From the NCBI RefSeq assembly GCF_026153205.1, contig NZ_JAPFBW010000011.1, forward strand, positions 1-64,000: 64,000 nucleotides of DNA, given 5' to 3'. Positions 9,303-16,581 of this stretch are shown piece by piece. The position numbers and the translations under genes are program-made. The notes beneath the pieces were generated by a model. The model made no database searches and was not told where the DNA came from. It saw only the letters and a program-made list of their open reading frames with translations. The stretch is from Aquabacterium sp. A7-Y (lineage in GTDB: Bacteria > Pseudomonadota > Gammaproteobacteria > Burkholderiales > Burkholderiaceae_C). The number at the start of each line of letters is the position of its first letter. Position 1 is the first letter of the stretch.

Positions 9303-10682
9303 TCAGGGGGTGCTCTTGAACTTGTTCTTCCAGTGCCACCACAGAATGGCGCAGCCGATGGCCATGACGATGTCATGTGCCACGGTGATGCCCACCAGCC
9401 CCCAGTTCCAGGTGAAGCCCATGAGATAGGCCAGCGGCACGCCGATCACCCAGATCATGACGATGCTCAGCTGCATCGGGAACTTGCTGTCCTGCAATCC
9501 GCGCAGCGCGCCGGTGAGGATGTTCCTCACCGCATCGAAAATCTGCCCGATCGCAATCAGCACCAGAAGGACGGCAAGGGTCTGGTAGATGGCCGCGTTC
9601 TCCGGACGGTTCTCGATGAAGACGCTGACGAAGGCGTCCGGAGCGAGAGCAAACGCGGCCAGCACGATCAGCGAGTACAGCGCGCCCATCCAGACATAAG
9701 CCTGCCCGGTGAGCTTGACTTCACCCAGCCGGCCGGCACCGAAGTGCTTGCTGGTGACCACGGTGACGGCCTGCGAAAGGCCGATGATCGGAATGACGAG
9801 CATCAGCAGGTAACGGGTGGCTACCTGCTGGGTGGCGAGCGCCTCGACGCCGAGCCAGCCCACCATGAGGGTGGTGACGAGAAAGGAGAAGATCTCGTTG
9901 CCCATCTGCACCGCGATCGGCAGGCCGATGCGCACGATGCTGCCCATGCTCTGCCTGAGCGAGTGGCGCTGCAGTGTGGTCAGCGCGTAAACGCGATGCC
10001 CCGGATGCCGCAGGATGAAGCCGGTCAGGACCAGCGCGGCCAGCCAGGCGGTGATGGAGACGGCCCAGGCCCATCCGTTCAGGCCCAAGGCGGGGAACCC
10101 GAACTTTCCGAAGATCAACAGATAACTCAGCAAAGTGGACACCAGCAGGCTGAGGACGCTGTAGAGCAACACCACACCCTGCTTGAGCACGCCCAGCAGC
10201 ACCTGCACGCAGACCGAGATCAAGCCCACCGCCGGCACCGACCAGAGATAGATGTGGAAGTAGCTCGCGCAAGCTTCGATCAGGGCCGCAGGCTGCCCCA
10301 GGGCCGTCAGGATCGGCCGCGCGAAGTACAGCAGCAGGATCGTCGGTACGCAGACCAGCAAGGCCACCGAGCAGGCGGCGAGGAACAGCTGGCCCACGCG
10401 TTCGAGTTGGCGGCCCTCACCGATGACACGGCCGATCAGAGGACTGAGCGAATAGAGCACACCAAAGATCACCGTCACCAGCGACATCTGCACCGAGTTG
10501 ATCAGCAGGCCGGCGGCGAACGAGGTTTCGTCCACGCGCGAAAGCATCAGGTTGCTGATGAAACCGCCGGCCATCAGCATGAACTGCGACACCATGATCG
10601 GCAACGAGATCTTCAGCGCCTCGCGCAAGCGTCCGTTGAGACTTTGGGTCTCAGCGCTGTTCAGAACACCGTCAACGGGCAT
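9303..10682 (-). CDS. MATE-family efflux transporter
   Basis: This is a multidrug and toxic compound extrusion exporter in the inner membrane, normally driven by H+ or Na+ gradients. From the ATG at 10682 the product is 459 residues with about twelve hydrophobic segments in two related halves, the usual MATE size. An AAGG ribosome site lies eight bases upstream of that ATG; a GTG at 10715 would add eleven residues without support. It is the first gene of the tailoring operon, 102 bases ahead of the PQQ dehydrogenase. Likely role: export and self-protection for the polyketide. Exporting the product would also bring it to the periplasmic PQQ oxidase. Confidence 0.9.
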   Translation of the reverse strand: MPVDGVLNSAETQSLNGRLREALKISLPIMVSQFMLMAGGFISNLMLSRVDETSFAAGLLINSVQMSLVTVIFGVLYSLSPLIGRVIGEGRQLERVGQLFLAACSVALLVCVPTILLLYFARPILTALGQPAALIEACASYFHIYLWSVPAVGLISVCVQVLLGVLKQGVVLLYSVLSLLVSTLLSYLLIFGKFGFPALGLNGWAWAVSITAWLAALVLTGFILRHPGHRVYALTTLQRHSLRQSMGSIVRIGLPIAVQMGNEIFSFLVTTLMVGWLGVEALATQQVATRYLLMLVIPIIGLSQAVTVVTSKHFGAGRLGEVKLTGQAYVWMGALYSLIVLAAFALAPDAFVSVFIENRPENAAIYQTLAVLLVLIAIGQIFDAVRNILTGALRGLQDSKFPMQLSIVMIWVIGVPLAYLMGFTWNWGLVGITVAHDIVMAIGCAILWWHWKNKFKSTP

Positions 10683-10791
10683 CTCGTTCGCCTTTGTGAA
10701 TCGCAATGGCGACACGTCTGTGAGCGCCTTCGGTTGGAGTGAGTGGGACCGTGGTGATGCAGTGGATGCGTCCCGAGGCCGAGCGGCGGAA

Positions 10792-10797
10792 ATTTAA
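10792..10797 (-). promoter_or_regulatory. Candidate -10 hexamer TTAAAT for the exporter/tailoring operon
   Basis: TTAAAT on the minus strand lies 33 bases (centre to centre) downstream of the lux-box-like palindrome and about 110 bases upstream of the MATE start codon. That spacing places the palindrome near -42, the class II position for LuxR-type activators. No good -35 hexamer is present, which fits an activator-dependent promoter. Confidence 0.4.
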
Positions 10798-10817
10798 CTG
10801 AGCTTGCACCCCTACCC

Positions 10818-10837
10818 ATCTGTGCAGGAGAACAGCT
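10818..10837. promoter_or_regulatory. Lux-box-like palindrome (LuxR-type regulator site)
   Basis: ATCTGTGCAGGAGAACAGCT has the lux-box core CTGT-N8-ACAG (equally CTG-N10-CAG) with symmetric A..T outer bases. It is centred in the divergent region, 135 bases from the MATE start and 154 bases from the TIM-barrel gene start. Enacyloxin production in Burkholderia ambifaria is known to depend on quorum sensing, so a LuxR/AHL site here is plausible. No luxR or luxI gene is inside the window. Confidence 0.5.
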
Positions 10838-10856
10838 TGACCGCTCGATGCCCCAG

Positions 10857-10862
10857 TATTAG
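10857..10862 (+). promoter_or_regulatory. Candidate -10 hexamer TATTAG for the shikimate-type operon
   Basis: TATTAG on the plus strand lies 32 bases (centre to centre) from the lux-box-like palindrome, mirroring the arrangement on the other strand. TTGACC at 10837-10842 could pass for a -35, but the 14-base spacer is too short for an ordinary sigma-70 promoter. Confidence 0.3.
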
Positions 10863-10991
10863 CCGAAGCTCCCGCTGCTGCAACCGGCTCGACGAAAGCC
10901 AATGGGACCTGGACGAGTTGACGGTGTGGCCGATATATTGCGAGCTTGCTCTTGCCCCTTGACTCGTCACCGTCGAACAGGCGCCACGACC

Positions 10992-11822
10992 ATGGACTTT
11001 GCTTTCACCCCTGCCTTGGCTCTCGCCCATCTCACCGTGCTGGAGGTCCCCCCTTTGCAGCTGGTGAGCCTGGCCGCCAGCATAGGCTATCGCGCCATCG
11101 GCTTGCGCCTTTATCCAGCCTTTGCCGGATCACCCTTCTATGAACTGCCCGCCGGCACCGCAGCTTCGCGGCAGATGCAGCAAAGACTGCGCGATGAGGG
11201 CATCCATGTCAATGACGTCGAGTTCATCGGCATCGGTGAGCACTTCGACGCCCGCGAGCTGACGGGGCTGCTCGACGCCGCCAGCGCCTTGGGTGCGCAG
11301 CGCCTGAGTGTCTGCGGCGACGATCCCGATGTCTCACGGCTGACCGCGAACTTCGCGAGCCTGTGCGAGCTGGCGGCACCACATGGCATGCGGGTCGAAC
11401 TGGAGTACATGGCCTGGCGCCAGGTGAAGCGCTTCGAGGATGCGCTGGGTGTGGTGTCAGCCGCGGGCAAGCCCAACGGTGGCGTGCTGATCGACCTGCT
11501 GCATCTGGCGCGCACCGGCGGCTCTCCCCGTGATGTACACCGGGCGCCGGCCGGTGCTATCCGCTGTGTTCAGTTGTGCGACGCCGCTGCAGCGGCGCCC
11601 CTGACGCCAGAGGCGCTGCTGCAGGAGGCCCGCTCCGGTCGCCTGCCACCCGGCCGAGGCGGCCTGCCCTTGCGAGAATTTCTGGCCGAACTGCCTGAAG
11701 GGACAGCCCTTTCCCTGGAAGTGCCCAGCGACGGCTCATCGAGCCCGGAGGCCCATGCACGCGATGTTTTTCAGGCGACCCAGGAGGTGTTCGCCTCGAT
11801 GCGCACGACGGGGGACGCATGA
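10992..11822 (+). CDS. Sugar-phosphate isomerase/dehydroshikimate-dehydratase-like TIM barrel
   Basis: This 276-residue protein belongs to the xylose-isomerase-like TIM-barrel (AP endonuclease 2) superfamily, which includes 3-dehydroshikimate dehydratases such as AsbF and QuiC. Likely metal ligands are conserved: Glu in VELEYM (E136 or E138), D168 and H171 in IDLLH, Q194 in VQLCD and E243 in SLEVP. The ATG at 10992 was chosen because the upstream 30 in-frame residues do not resemble the family and start inside the promoter region. It overlaps the shikimate dehydrogenase homologue by four bases. A role on a dehydroshikimate-type substrate, as part of DHCCA starter synthesis, is inferred from this pairing and from the release system that needs DHCCA. 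Confidence 0.82.
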   Translation: MDFAFTPALALAHLTVLEVPPLQLVSLAASIGYRAIGLRLYPAFAGSPFYELPAGTAASRQMQQRLRDEGIHVNDVEFIGIGEHFDARELTGLLDAASALGAQRLSVCGDDPDVSRLTANFASLCELAAPHGMRVELEYMAWRQVKRFEDALGVVSAAGKPNGGVLIDLLHLARTGGSPRDVHRAPAGAIRCVQLCDAAAAAPLTPEALLQEARSGRLPPGRGGLPLREFLAELPEGTALSLEVPSDGSSSPEAHARDVFQATQEVFASMRTTGDA

Positions 11823-12718
11823 CGCTGCTCGCCTCACAGCCGTCGTCTTCAGCGCCTGCGACTGAGACCGCCCCGGCCTATCGGCTGGGCTTGATCGGGG
11901 CCGGCATCTCTCAATCGAGGTCACCGGCGCTGCATGAAACCGAGGCGGCCGCGCAAGGCATTTCCTGCCGCTATGAACTGATCGACCTCGATCAGCGCGG
12001 GGTCGGCGTCGAGGGCCTGGCGGATGTCCTCGGCGAGGTAGAAGGCCAGGGCTTTTCAGGCGTCAACATCACGCTGCCTTGCAAGCAGGCGGTGATTCCG
12101 CTGCTGCACGAGCTCAGCCCCGAGGCCCAGGTCATCGGCGCGGTGAACACGGTGCGCTTGGACGCGGGTCGGCGTATCGGCTACAACACCGATGCACGCG
12201 GATTCGCCAGCAGCTTTCGCCACGGCTTGCCCGGGGTGGCGCTGCAGCACGTGCTGCAGTTCGGTGCCGGCGGCGCGGGTGCCGCAACCGCCTTCGCACT
12301 GCTCGAACTCGGCGTGCGCGAGCTGACGATCGTCGATGTCACGCATGAGCGCGCCCAGGCCTTGGCTGACACGCTGGCGTCGCGCTTTGCCGGTCAGACG
12401 GTGCGCGCGGTCCAAGCGGCCGACACGGCGGCTGCCTCGGCCGACGGCATCGTCAACTCGACGCCCCTGGGCACGCGCAAATACCCGGGATCGGCCATGC
12501 CGCTGCACTGGCTGCGTCCCGAGATGTGGGTCGCCGAGGTGGTCTACGCTCCGCTGGAGACGGTCCTGCTGGGCGCCGCGCGGGCGATGGGCTGCCGCAC
12601 CCTCAGCGGCGCCAGCATGCTGGTGTTCCAGGCCGCCGGGGCCTTTGAGCTGTTCACCGGCCGGGCGGCTCAGCCCGACCGCATGATGCAGCACTTCAGG
12701 CAGCTGTCTGACGCCTAG
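11819..12718 (+). CDS. Shikimate/quinate 5-dehydrogenase homologue
   Basis: This NAD(P)-dependent alcohol dehydrogenase of the AroE family has 299 residues. The substrate motif SRSPALH (33-39), the catalytic Lys in NITLPCKQ (K89) and Asp in YNTDARGF (D125), the N110 position and a glycine-rich nucleotide site FGAGGAGAA are all present, so it should be active. The housekeeping aroE normally lies elsewhere. Here the gene is translationally coupled (ATGA) to a TIM-barrel gene inside an antibiotic cluster, which indicates a specialised copy acting in the shikimate-to-DHCCA route. The N-terminal 20 residues are a Ser/Ala/Pro-rich extension. Its end overlaps the convergent oxidoreductase gene by four bases. 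Confidence 0.88.
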   Translation: MTLLASQPSSSAPATETAPAYRLGLIGAGISQSRSPALHETEAAAQGISCRYELIDLDQRGVGVEGLADVLGEVEGQGFSGVNITLPCKQAVIPLLHELSPEAQVIGAVNTVRLDAGRRIGYNTDARGFASSFRHGLPGVALQHVLQFGAGGAGAATAFALLELGVRELTIVDVTHERAQALADTLASRFAGQTVRAVQAADTAAASADGIVNSTPLGTRKYPGSAMPLHWLRPEMWVAEVVYAPLETVLLGAARAMGCRTLSGASMLVFQAAGAFELFTGRAAQPDRMMQHFRQLSDA

Positions 12719-13722
12719 GACGCCCCCATCGTGACGACGATCTTGCCGACGGCGCGGCGCTCGGCCAGCCGTGCCAGCGCCTCGGCGCTGCGCTCGAGCG
12801 GGAATCGTTCAGAGATGAGGGGCTTGATCTTTCCGTCGCGATAGAACGTCAGCAGCGCCTGGACGTTGTCGCGATGCGCCGCGGACTCGTCGCGGGTGAA
12901 AGGCCCCCACAAGACGCCAATCAGCTGGCAGGCCTTGAGCAGCACGAGGTTGAGCGGGATCTTCGGGATCCCGGCCGTGAAGCCGATCACCAGGTAGCGA
13001 CCACCCTGCGCAATGACGCGCAAGGCGGGTTCGGCGTAGTCCCCGCCGACGGGGTCGCAGATGACGTTCGCGCCCCCTGGAGGACATGCCGCCTTCAGCT
13101 GGTCTTTGAAGGCCCGGGCCGCGTCGCGGTCGAGCGGGCCGCGCGGGCAGACCACACCCGCGTCGGCGCCGCGGCGACGTGCGACCTCGAGCTTCTCTGG
13201 CGTTGAGGCAACCGCCACCACCTGCGCACCCAGCGCCTTGCCGAGCTCCACCGCCGCGAGGCCGACGCCGCCGGCCGCGCCCAGCACCAGCAAGCAGTCA
13301 TCCGGCCGCAGGCGCGCCAGGTTCTTCAGACCGTAAAGGGCCGTGGCATAGGTGAGCAGCAGGCCTGACGCCTCGTCCAGCGGCAGCTCGGGAGGAGCGA
13401 TATGGCAGTCGTCGGCCGGGAGCAGGACTTTCTCAGCCAGGCCCCCCCGGTTGCCGGTGGCGCCGAAGACACGCTGCCCGAGCTGCAGCCCGGTGACCCC
13501 CGGGCCTATCGCGTCGATGAGGCCGGCGATTTCGGATCCCGGCACGAAGGGCCTGGGCGGCCGGTCCTGGTATCGGTCTTCGATGATGAGGACATCCGGG
13601 TAGTTGATCGCACAGGAGGCCACCCGCACCCGCACTTGACCGGGGCCGGGGACCGGCTCGGGCACGTCGTTCAGGCTGAGGGTCGAGGGGCCGCCGGGGC
13701 GGGTGCTCAAGATGGCTTTCAT
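12715..13722 (-). CDS. Medium-chain NADPH:quinone oxidoreductase-like enzyme
   Basis: This 335-residue zinc-free MDR protein is related to quinone oxidoreductases and enoyl reductases. The nucleotide-binding motif LGAAGGVGLAAVELGKALGA is intact and the catalytic zinc Cys/His set of alcohol dehydrogenases is missing. The start ATG at 13722 gives the standard N-terminus MKAILSTRPGGPSTL. It is the last gene of the PKS operon, 32 bases after the condensation gene. A single-gene reductase of this kind next to an OYE-type reductase suggests the two handle ring or enoyl reductions in DHCCA formation. A trans-acting enoyl reductase for the PKS is the alternative. Confidence 0.82.
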   Translation of the reverse strand: MKAILSTRPGGPSTLSLNDVPEPVPGPGQVRVRVASCAINYPDVLIIEDRYQDRPPRPFVPGSEIAGLIDAIGPGVTGLQLGQRVFGATGNRGGLAEKVLLPADDCHIAPPELPLDEASGLLLTYATALYGLKNLARLRPDDCLLVLGAAGGVGLAAVELGKALGAQVVAVASTPEKLEVARRRGADAGVVCPRGPLDRDAARAFKDQLKAACPPGGANVICDPVGGDYAEPALRVIAQGGRYLVIGFTAGIPKIPLNLVLLKACQLIGVLWGPFTRDESAAHRDNVQALLTFYRDGKIKPLISERFPLERSAEALARLAERRAVGKIVVTMGAS

Positions 13723-13754
13723 GGGGTCCTCATGGGGTCGTTGGGCTCGCGGAC

Positions 13755-15275
13755 TCAGCGCAACAGACGTTCCGAGATCACGCTGAAAAAGGTGTCGAGC
13801 AGCGCGTCCTGCTCGGCGGCTTGGAGCAGTTCGTCATTGAGCTCCAGCGAGCCCTGAAGGCTGTCGCCGTAGTCGATCAGCCGCAGGTAGATCGACGGCA
13901 GCAGGATCGGCCACGGCTCTCCGGGCCCGCGTGTCACAGGGGGCGGCCAGGGGTCGTCGCCGCGGGCCTCTGGCGCAGGATCCGGGGCGCCAGAGGCCGC
14001 TGGCAGGCGCACCGAGAACATGTTGATCGTCGCGGCGATATGGCGTGGATCCTCGATGCCCTGCCCTCCTGCACGCAGCGGATGCCGGAGCAAGGTCGGC
14101 ACGCGTAGCGTGAGTGCGCTGTGGTACTCGATCTCGTTGGCCTTGAGCATCTCGACGAAGTCGCCATCACGCGGCGCCGAGATTTCGACGGCATCGCTGC
14201 ACACCATGTAGCCCACGATACGCGCCAGCTCCGGCGAGGTGCGCAGGTCCCCGACACAGCGGATCGGGAAGCGGTCGACGCCGGACCAGCGTGCCAAGGC
14301 CAGGCCGAAGGCCGTGAGCAGCACATTGAAAAGCGAGGTGTGCTGGCTGACGGCATAGGCGTTGATCTTGCCCAGCACCCTGGACGTGAACGAGAACCTG
14401 CGGTCGATCTTCAGACCGGGACGCCACTCCAGCGTCTTGCGGCTGAGGGGCGCCACCAGGGCGGACTGGCTGCGCAGCCACCGCGCCCAGTAGTCGATCA
14501 GCGGCTGGCGTTCGGGACTGTCCATCCAGGCCCGCTCCCAGGCCGCATAGTCGGTGAACTGCAGCGCCGCCGGCAGGGAGGCCGGCGTTGCGTCATTCGA
14601 CAACAGCGCCTCCAGGTCGGCGAGGATCAGCAGCAAGGAGGCCGCGTCGACAATGATGTGATGGAAAACGAACACCAGCAGGACGTCGTTCGGCGAGATG
14701 ACGAACACCTTGGCGCGCAACAGCCAGGGGCCGTCGAGCGGCAGCTGCTGCTCCGAGTAGGCTGTCGCGCGCGCCTTCAGCTCGTCTTCCAGACCGGCCG
14801 GCGGCACGACCGCGCCCAGTTCCTCAACGTCGACCACAAAGGCTTCCGGCGCATTCAGCGCAATCCGCAGCTGGCCGTCCTCTTCCCGGAATGAGGACCG
14901 CAGCGTGTCGTGGCGTACCAGCAGCTGGTGGATGGTTTCCTTGAGGCGCGCCACGCTGATGCCGCGGTACATCTTGATCAGCGGCAGGCGCTCCTGATTG
15001 AGCTGCCGTGGCGGCCTGCCATACCAGGTCCACCACAGCTCTTGCAGCAGCGACGGCTGCACCGGCGCCGACCTGGGCAGCGTGATCGGTCCGCGCAGGC
15101 GTGCCGACTGAGCCGCCAGGTAGGCGATGAGCTCCGCGCGGCGTGTGGCGAGCTGGTCGCGGTCCAGCGGCGTCAGCGCCCCTTTGGGAGCCCGATAGGC
15201 CAGCTCGCCCTTCGACAGCGACAGCGTGATGCCCCGGGCCTGCAGGTTTGAAAGCAATCGGGGAATGGTCAGCAT
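13755..15275 (-). CDS. Stand-alone condensation-domain protein with N-terminal beta-hairpin docking domain (chain release)
   Basis: This 506-residue protein is a free NRPS-type condensation enzyme that should esterify the PCP-bound polyketide to DHCCA. Residues 1-55 form a TubC-like beta-hairpin docking domain (LLSNLQARGITLSLSKGELA, then YRAPKGALT), which binds short C-terminal motifs of partner carrier proteins. The condensation domain follows. Its catalytic motif is HHIIVDA (residues 205-211) with the usual HHxxxDG Gly replaced by Ala; both His and Asp are kept. The longer upstream open frame was rejected because the docking domain begins at the ATG at 15275, which also overlaps the CoA-transferase end by seven bases. 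The homologue in Burkholderia ambifaria (Bamb_5915) catalyses enacyloxin release. Confidence 0.9.
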   Translation of the reverse strand: MLTIPRLLSNLQARGITLSLSKGELAYRAPKGALTPLDRDQLATRRAELIAYLAAQSARLRGPITLPRSAPVQPSLLQELWWTWYGRPPRQLNQERLPLIKMYRGISVARLKETIHQLLVRHDTLRSSFREEDGQLRIALNAPEAFVVDVEELGAVVPPAGLEDELKARATAYSEQQLPLDGPWLLRAKVFVISPNDVLLVFVFHHIIVDAASLLLILADLEALLSNDATPASLPAALQFTDYAAWERAWMDSPERQPLIDYWARWLRSQSALVAPLSRKTLEWRPGLKIDRRFSFTSRVLGKINAYAVSQHTSLFNVLLTAFGLALARWSGVDRFPIRCVGDLRTSPELARIVGYMVCSDAVEISAPRDGDFVEMLKANEIEYHSALTLRVPTLLRHPLRAGGQGIEDPRHIAATINMFSVRLPAASGAPDPAPEARGDDPWPPPVTRGPGEPWPILLPSIYLRLIDYGDSLQGSLELNDELLQAAEQDALLDTFFSVISERLLR

Positions 15276-16525
15276 GCGGGCTCGGGCTCCGGCTCTGTGA
15301 CGGTGGTGAGGGCGGCCGGCTCCGCATACAGAACGCCGTCGCGTTCCATCGCGCCGATCTCGGCAGACGAGTAGCCCAGCTGGGAGGCGATCTCGCGGTT
15401 GTGTTGTCCCAGCAGCGGCGCCACGCCCAAGGCCTGGGCCTCCACGTCGGAGAACTTGAAGGGCACGTTGGGCAGCGTGATCCGGCCGAGCACCGGATGG
15501 TCTTGCTCGATCAGCATGCCGCGCGACTGGATGTGCGGATCGGCCAGCGCCTGTTCGATGTTCTGCACCCGGGCGCCGGGCACCCCGGCCTGGTCCAGCG
15601 CCGCCAGGCACTCTTCCACGCTGCGGTTGCGCGTCCAGGCCTCGACCAGGGCCACCGCTTCTTCAGCGTGTGCGTTGCGGCTGGCGGCGTTGCCGAAACG
15701 CGCGTCGCTGGCCAGGCGCTCGCCGCCGATCAGATCGGCCAGCCGCTTCCAGATGTCGTCGACTTGCGCCGCGATCACCAGGCAGCCGTCCCGGGCGGGA
15801 AAGACGCCATAGACGGTCGATTGAGGCAGGTAGTGGCCGCTGCGCTGCACGACGTCCTTGCCGCCGCTCAGCGTGTAGCACTGAGCCGCGTAGTCGTGCA
15901 TCGAGAGCATGCAGTCGTACAGCGAGATGTCGATGTGCTGGCCGCGACCCGTGGCATGCCGGCCGACGAGGGCCGCACAGATCGCCGCCACGCCGTGCGC
16001 CCCGGCGTACATGTCGGCGATCGGCATGCGGAACAGTGGCGGCATCTCGCCGGGCCGGCCGATCAGGTCCATCGCGCCGCTTTTGGCTTCTGCGATCAGG
16101 CCGAAGCCCGCGCGCTTCGAGTCGACGCCGGTCTGGCCGTAGGCCGACACCGAGCAGTACACGAGCTCGGGCTGCAGCGCCGACAGCTCTGCATAACCGA
16201 GGCCCAGCTTCTGCAAGGTGCCAGGACGGTAGTTCTCGACCAGCACGTCGGATTCGCGCACCAGCTTTTTCATCAGCTCCAGGCCGCGCGGATCCTTGAG
16301 GTCGAGGCACAAGCCCTTCTTCCCCATGTTCTGCTGCAGAAAGTAGCCGCTCTGCCCTTTGATGAAATAGGGATGGGCTCGCCCCGCGTCGCCCGAGGTG
16401 GGACGCTCGACTTTGATGACGTCGGCCCCCAGCGCCGCCAGGCAGCGTGAGACATAGGGGCCGGCCAGAAAGTGGCTGTAATCGACGACACGGATACCAC
16501 GGAGGAGTTGGGGCTGTTTTGACAC
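15269..16525 (-). CDS. CaiB/BaiF-type (class III) CoA transferase
   Basis: This family moves CoA between carboxylic acids through an enzyme-bound aspartyl-CoA thioester. The 418-residue protein has the N-terminal signature LRGIRVVDYSHFLAGPY, the LKDPRGLELMKKL and DVLVENYRPG segments, and the catalytic Asp in PIADMYAGAHG. I chose the GTG at 16525 because an AAGGA site lies six bases upstream; a GTG at 16549 lacks one. Between the PCP gene and the condensation gene, it probably acts in DHCCA supply by activating a shikimate-derived acid as a CoA ester for later dehydration or reduction. The actual CoA donor is not evident from the sequence. Confidence 0.85.
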   Translation of the reverse strand: MSKQPQLLRGIRVVDYSHFLAGPYVSRCLAALGADVIKVERPTSGDAGRAHPYFIKGQSGYFLQQNMGKKGLCLDLKDPRGLELMKKLVRESDVLVENYRPGTLQKLGLGYAELSALQPELVYCSVSAYGQTGVDSKRAGFGLIAEAKSGAMDLIGRPGEMPPLFRMPIADMYAGAHGVAAICAALVGRHATGRGQHIDISLYDCMLSMHDYAAQCYTLSGGKDVVQRSGHYLPQSTVYGVFPARDGCLVIAAQVDDIWKRLADLIGGERLASDARFGNAASRNAHAEEAVALVEAWTRNRSVEECLAALDQAGVPGARVQNIEQALADPHIQSRGMLIEQDHPVLGRITLPNVPFKFSDVEAQALGVAPLLGQHNREIASQLGYSSAEIGAMERDGVLYAEPAALTTVTEPEPEPAC

Positions 16526-16531
16526 GGGAAG

Positions 16532-16536
16532 TCCTT
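16532..16536 (-). promoter_or_regulatory. Ribosome binding site deciding the CoA-transferase start
   Basis: AAGGA on the minus strand sits six bases before GTG 16525, which supports that codon over the upstream in-frame GTG at 16549. Confidence 0.55.
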
Positions 16537-16581
16537 CATCTGGGAACACGCAGGCAGGAGAAGAAGCAGGCTTTGGGGGGC

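Larger units (their letters stand above)
10683..10991. other. Divergent intergenic promoter region (309 bases)
   Basis: No credible gene lies between the start codons of the leftward tailoring operon and the rightward shikimate-type operon. The region is more AT-rich than its surroundings near its centre. It holds a lux-box-like palindrome and -10-like hexamers on both strands, annotated separately. It is the only clear regulatory region inside the cluster part of the window. Confidence 0.7.

Noticed and set aside
10837-10862. TTGACC/TATTAG as a standard sigma-70 promoter
   Set aside because: The spacer is only 14 bases. I kept TATTAG only as a weak activator-dependent -10 candidate.
10902-10991. 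Longer N-terminus for the TIM-barrel gene from 10902
   Set aside because: The extra 30 residues have no family resemblance and would read through the promoter region; MDFAFTPALA at 10992 fits the barrel start.
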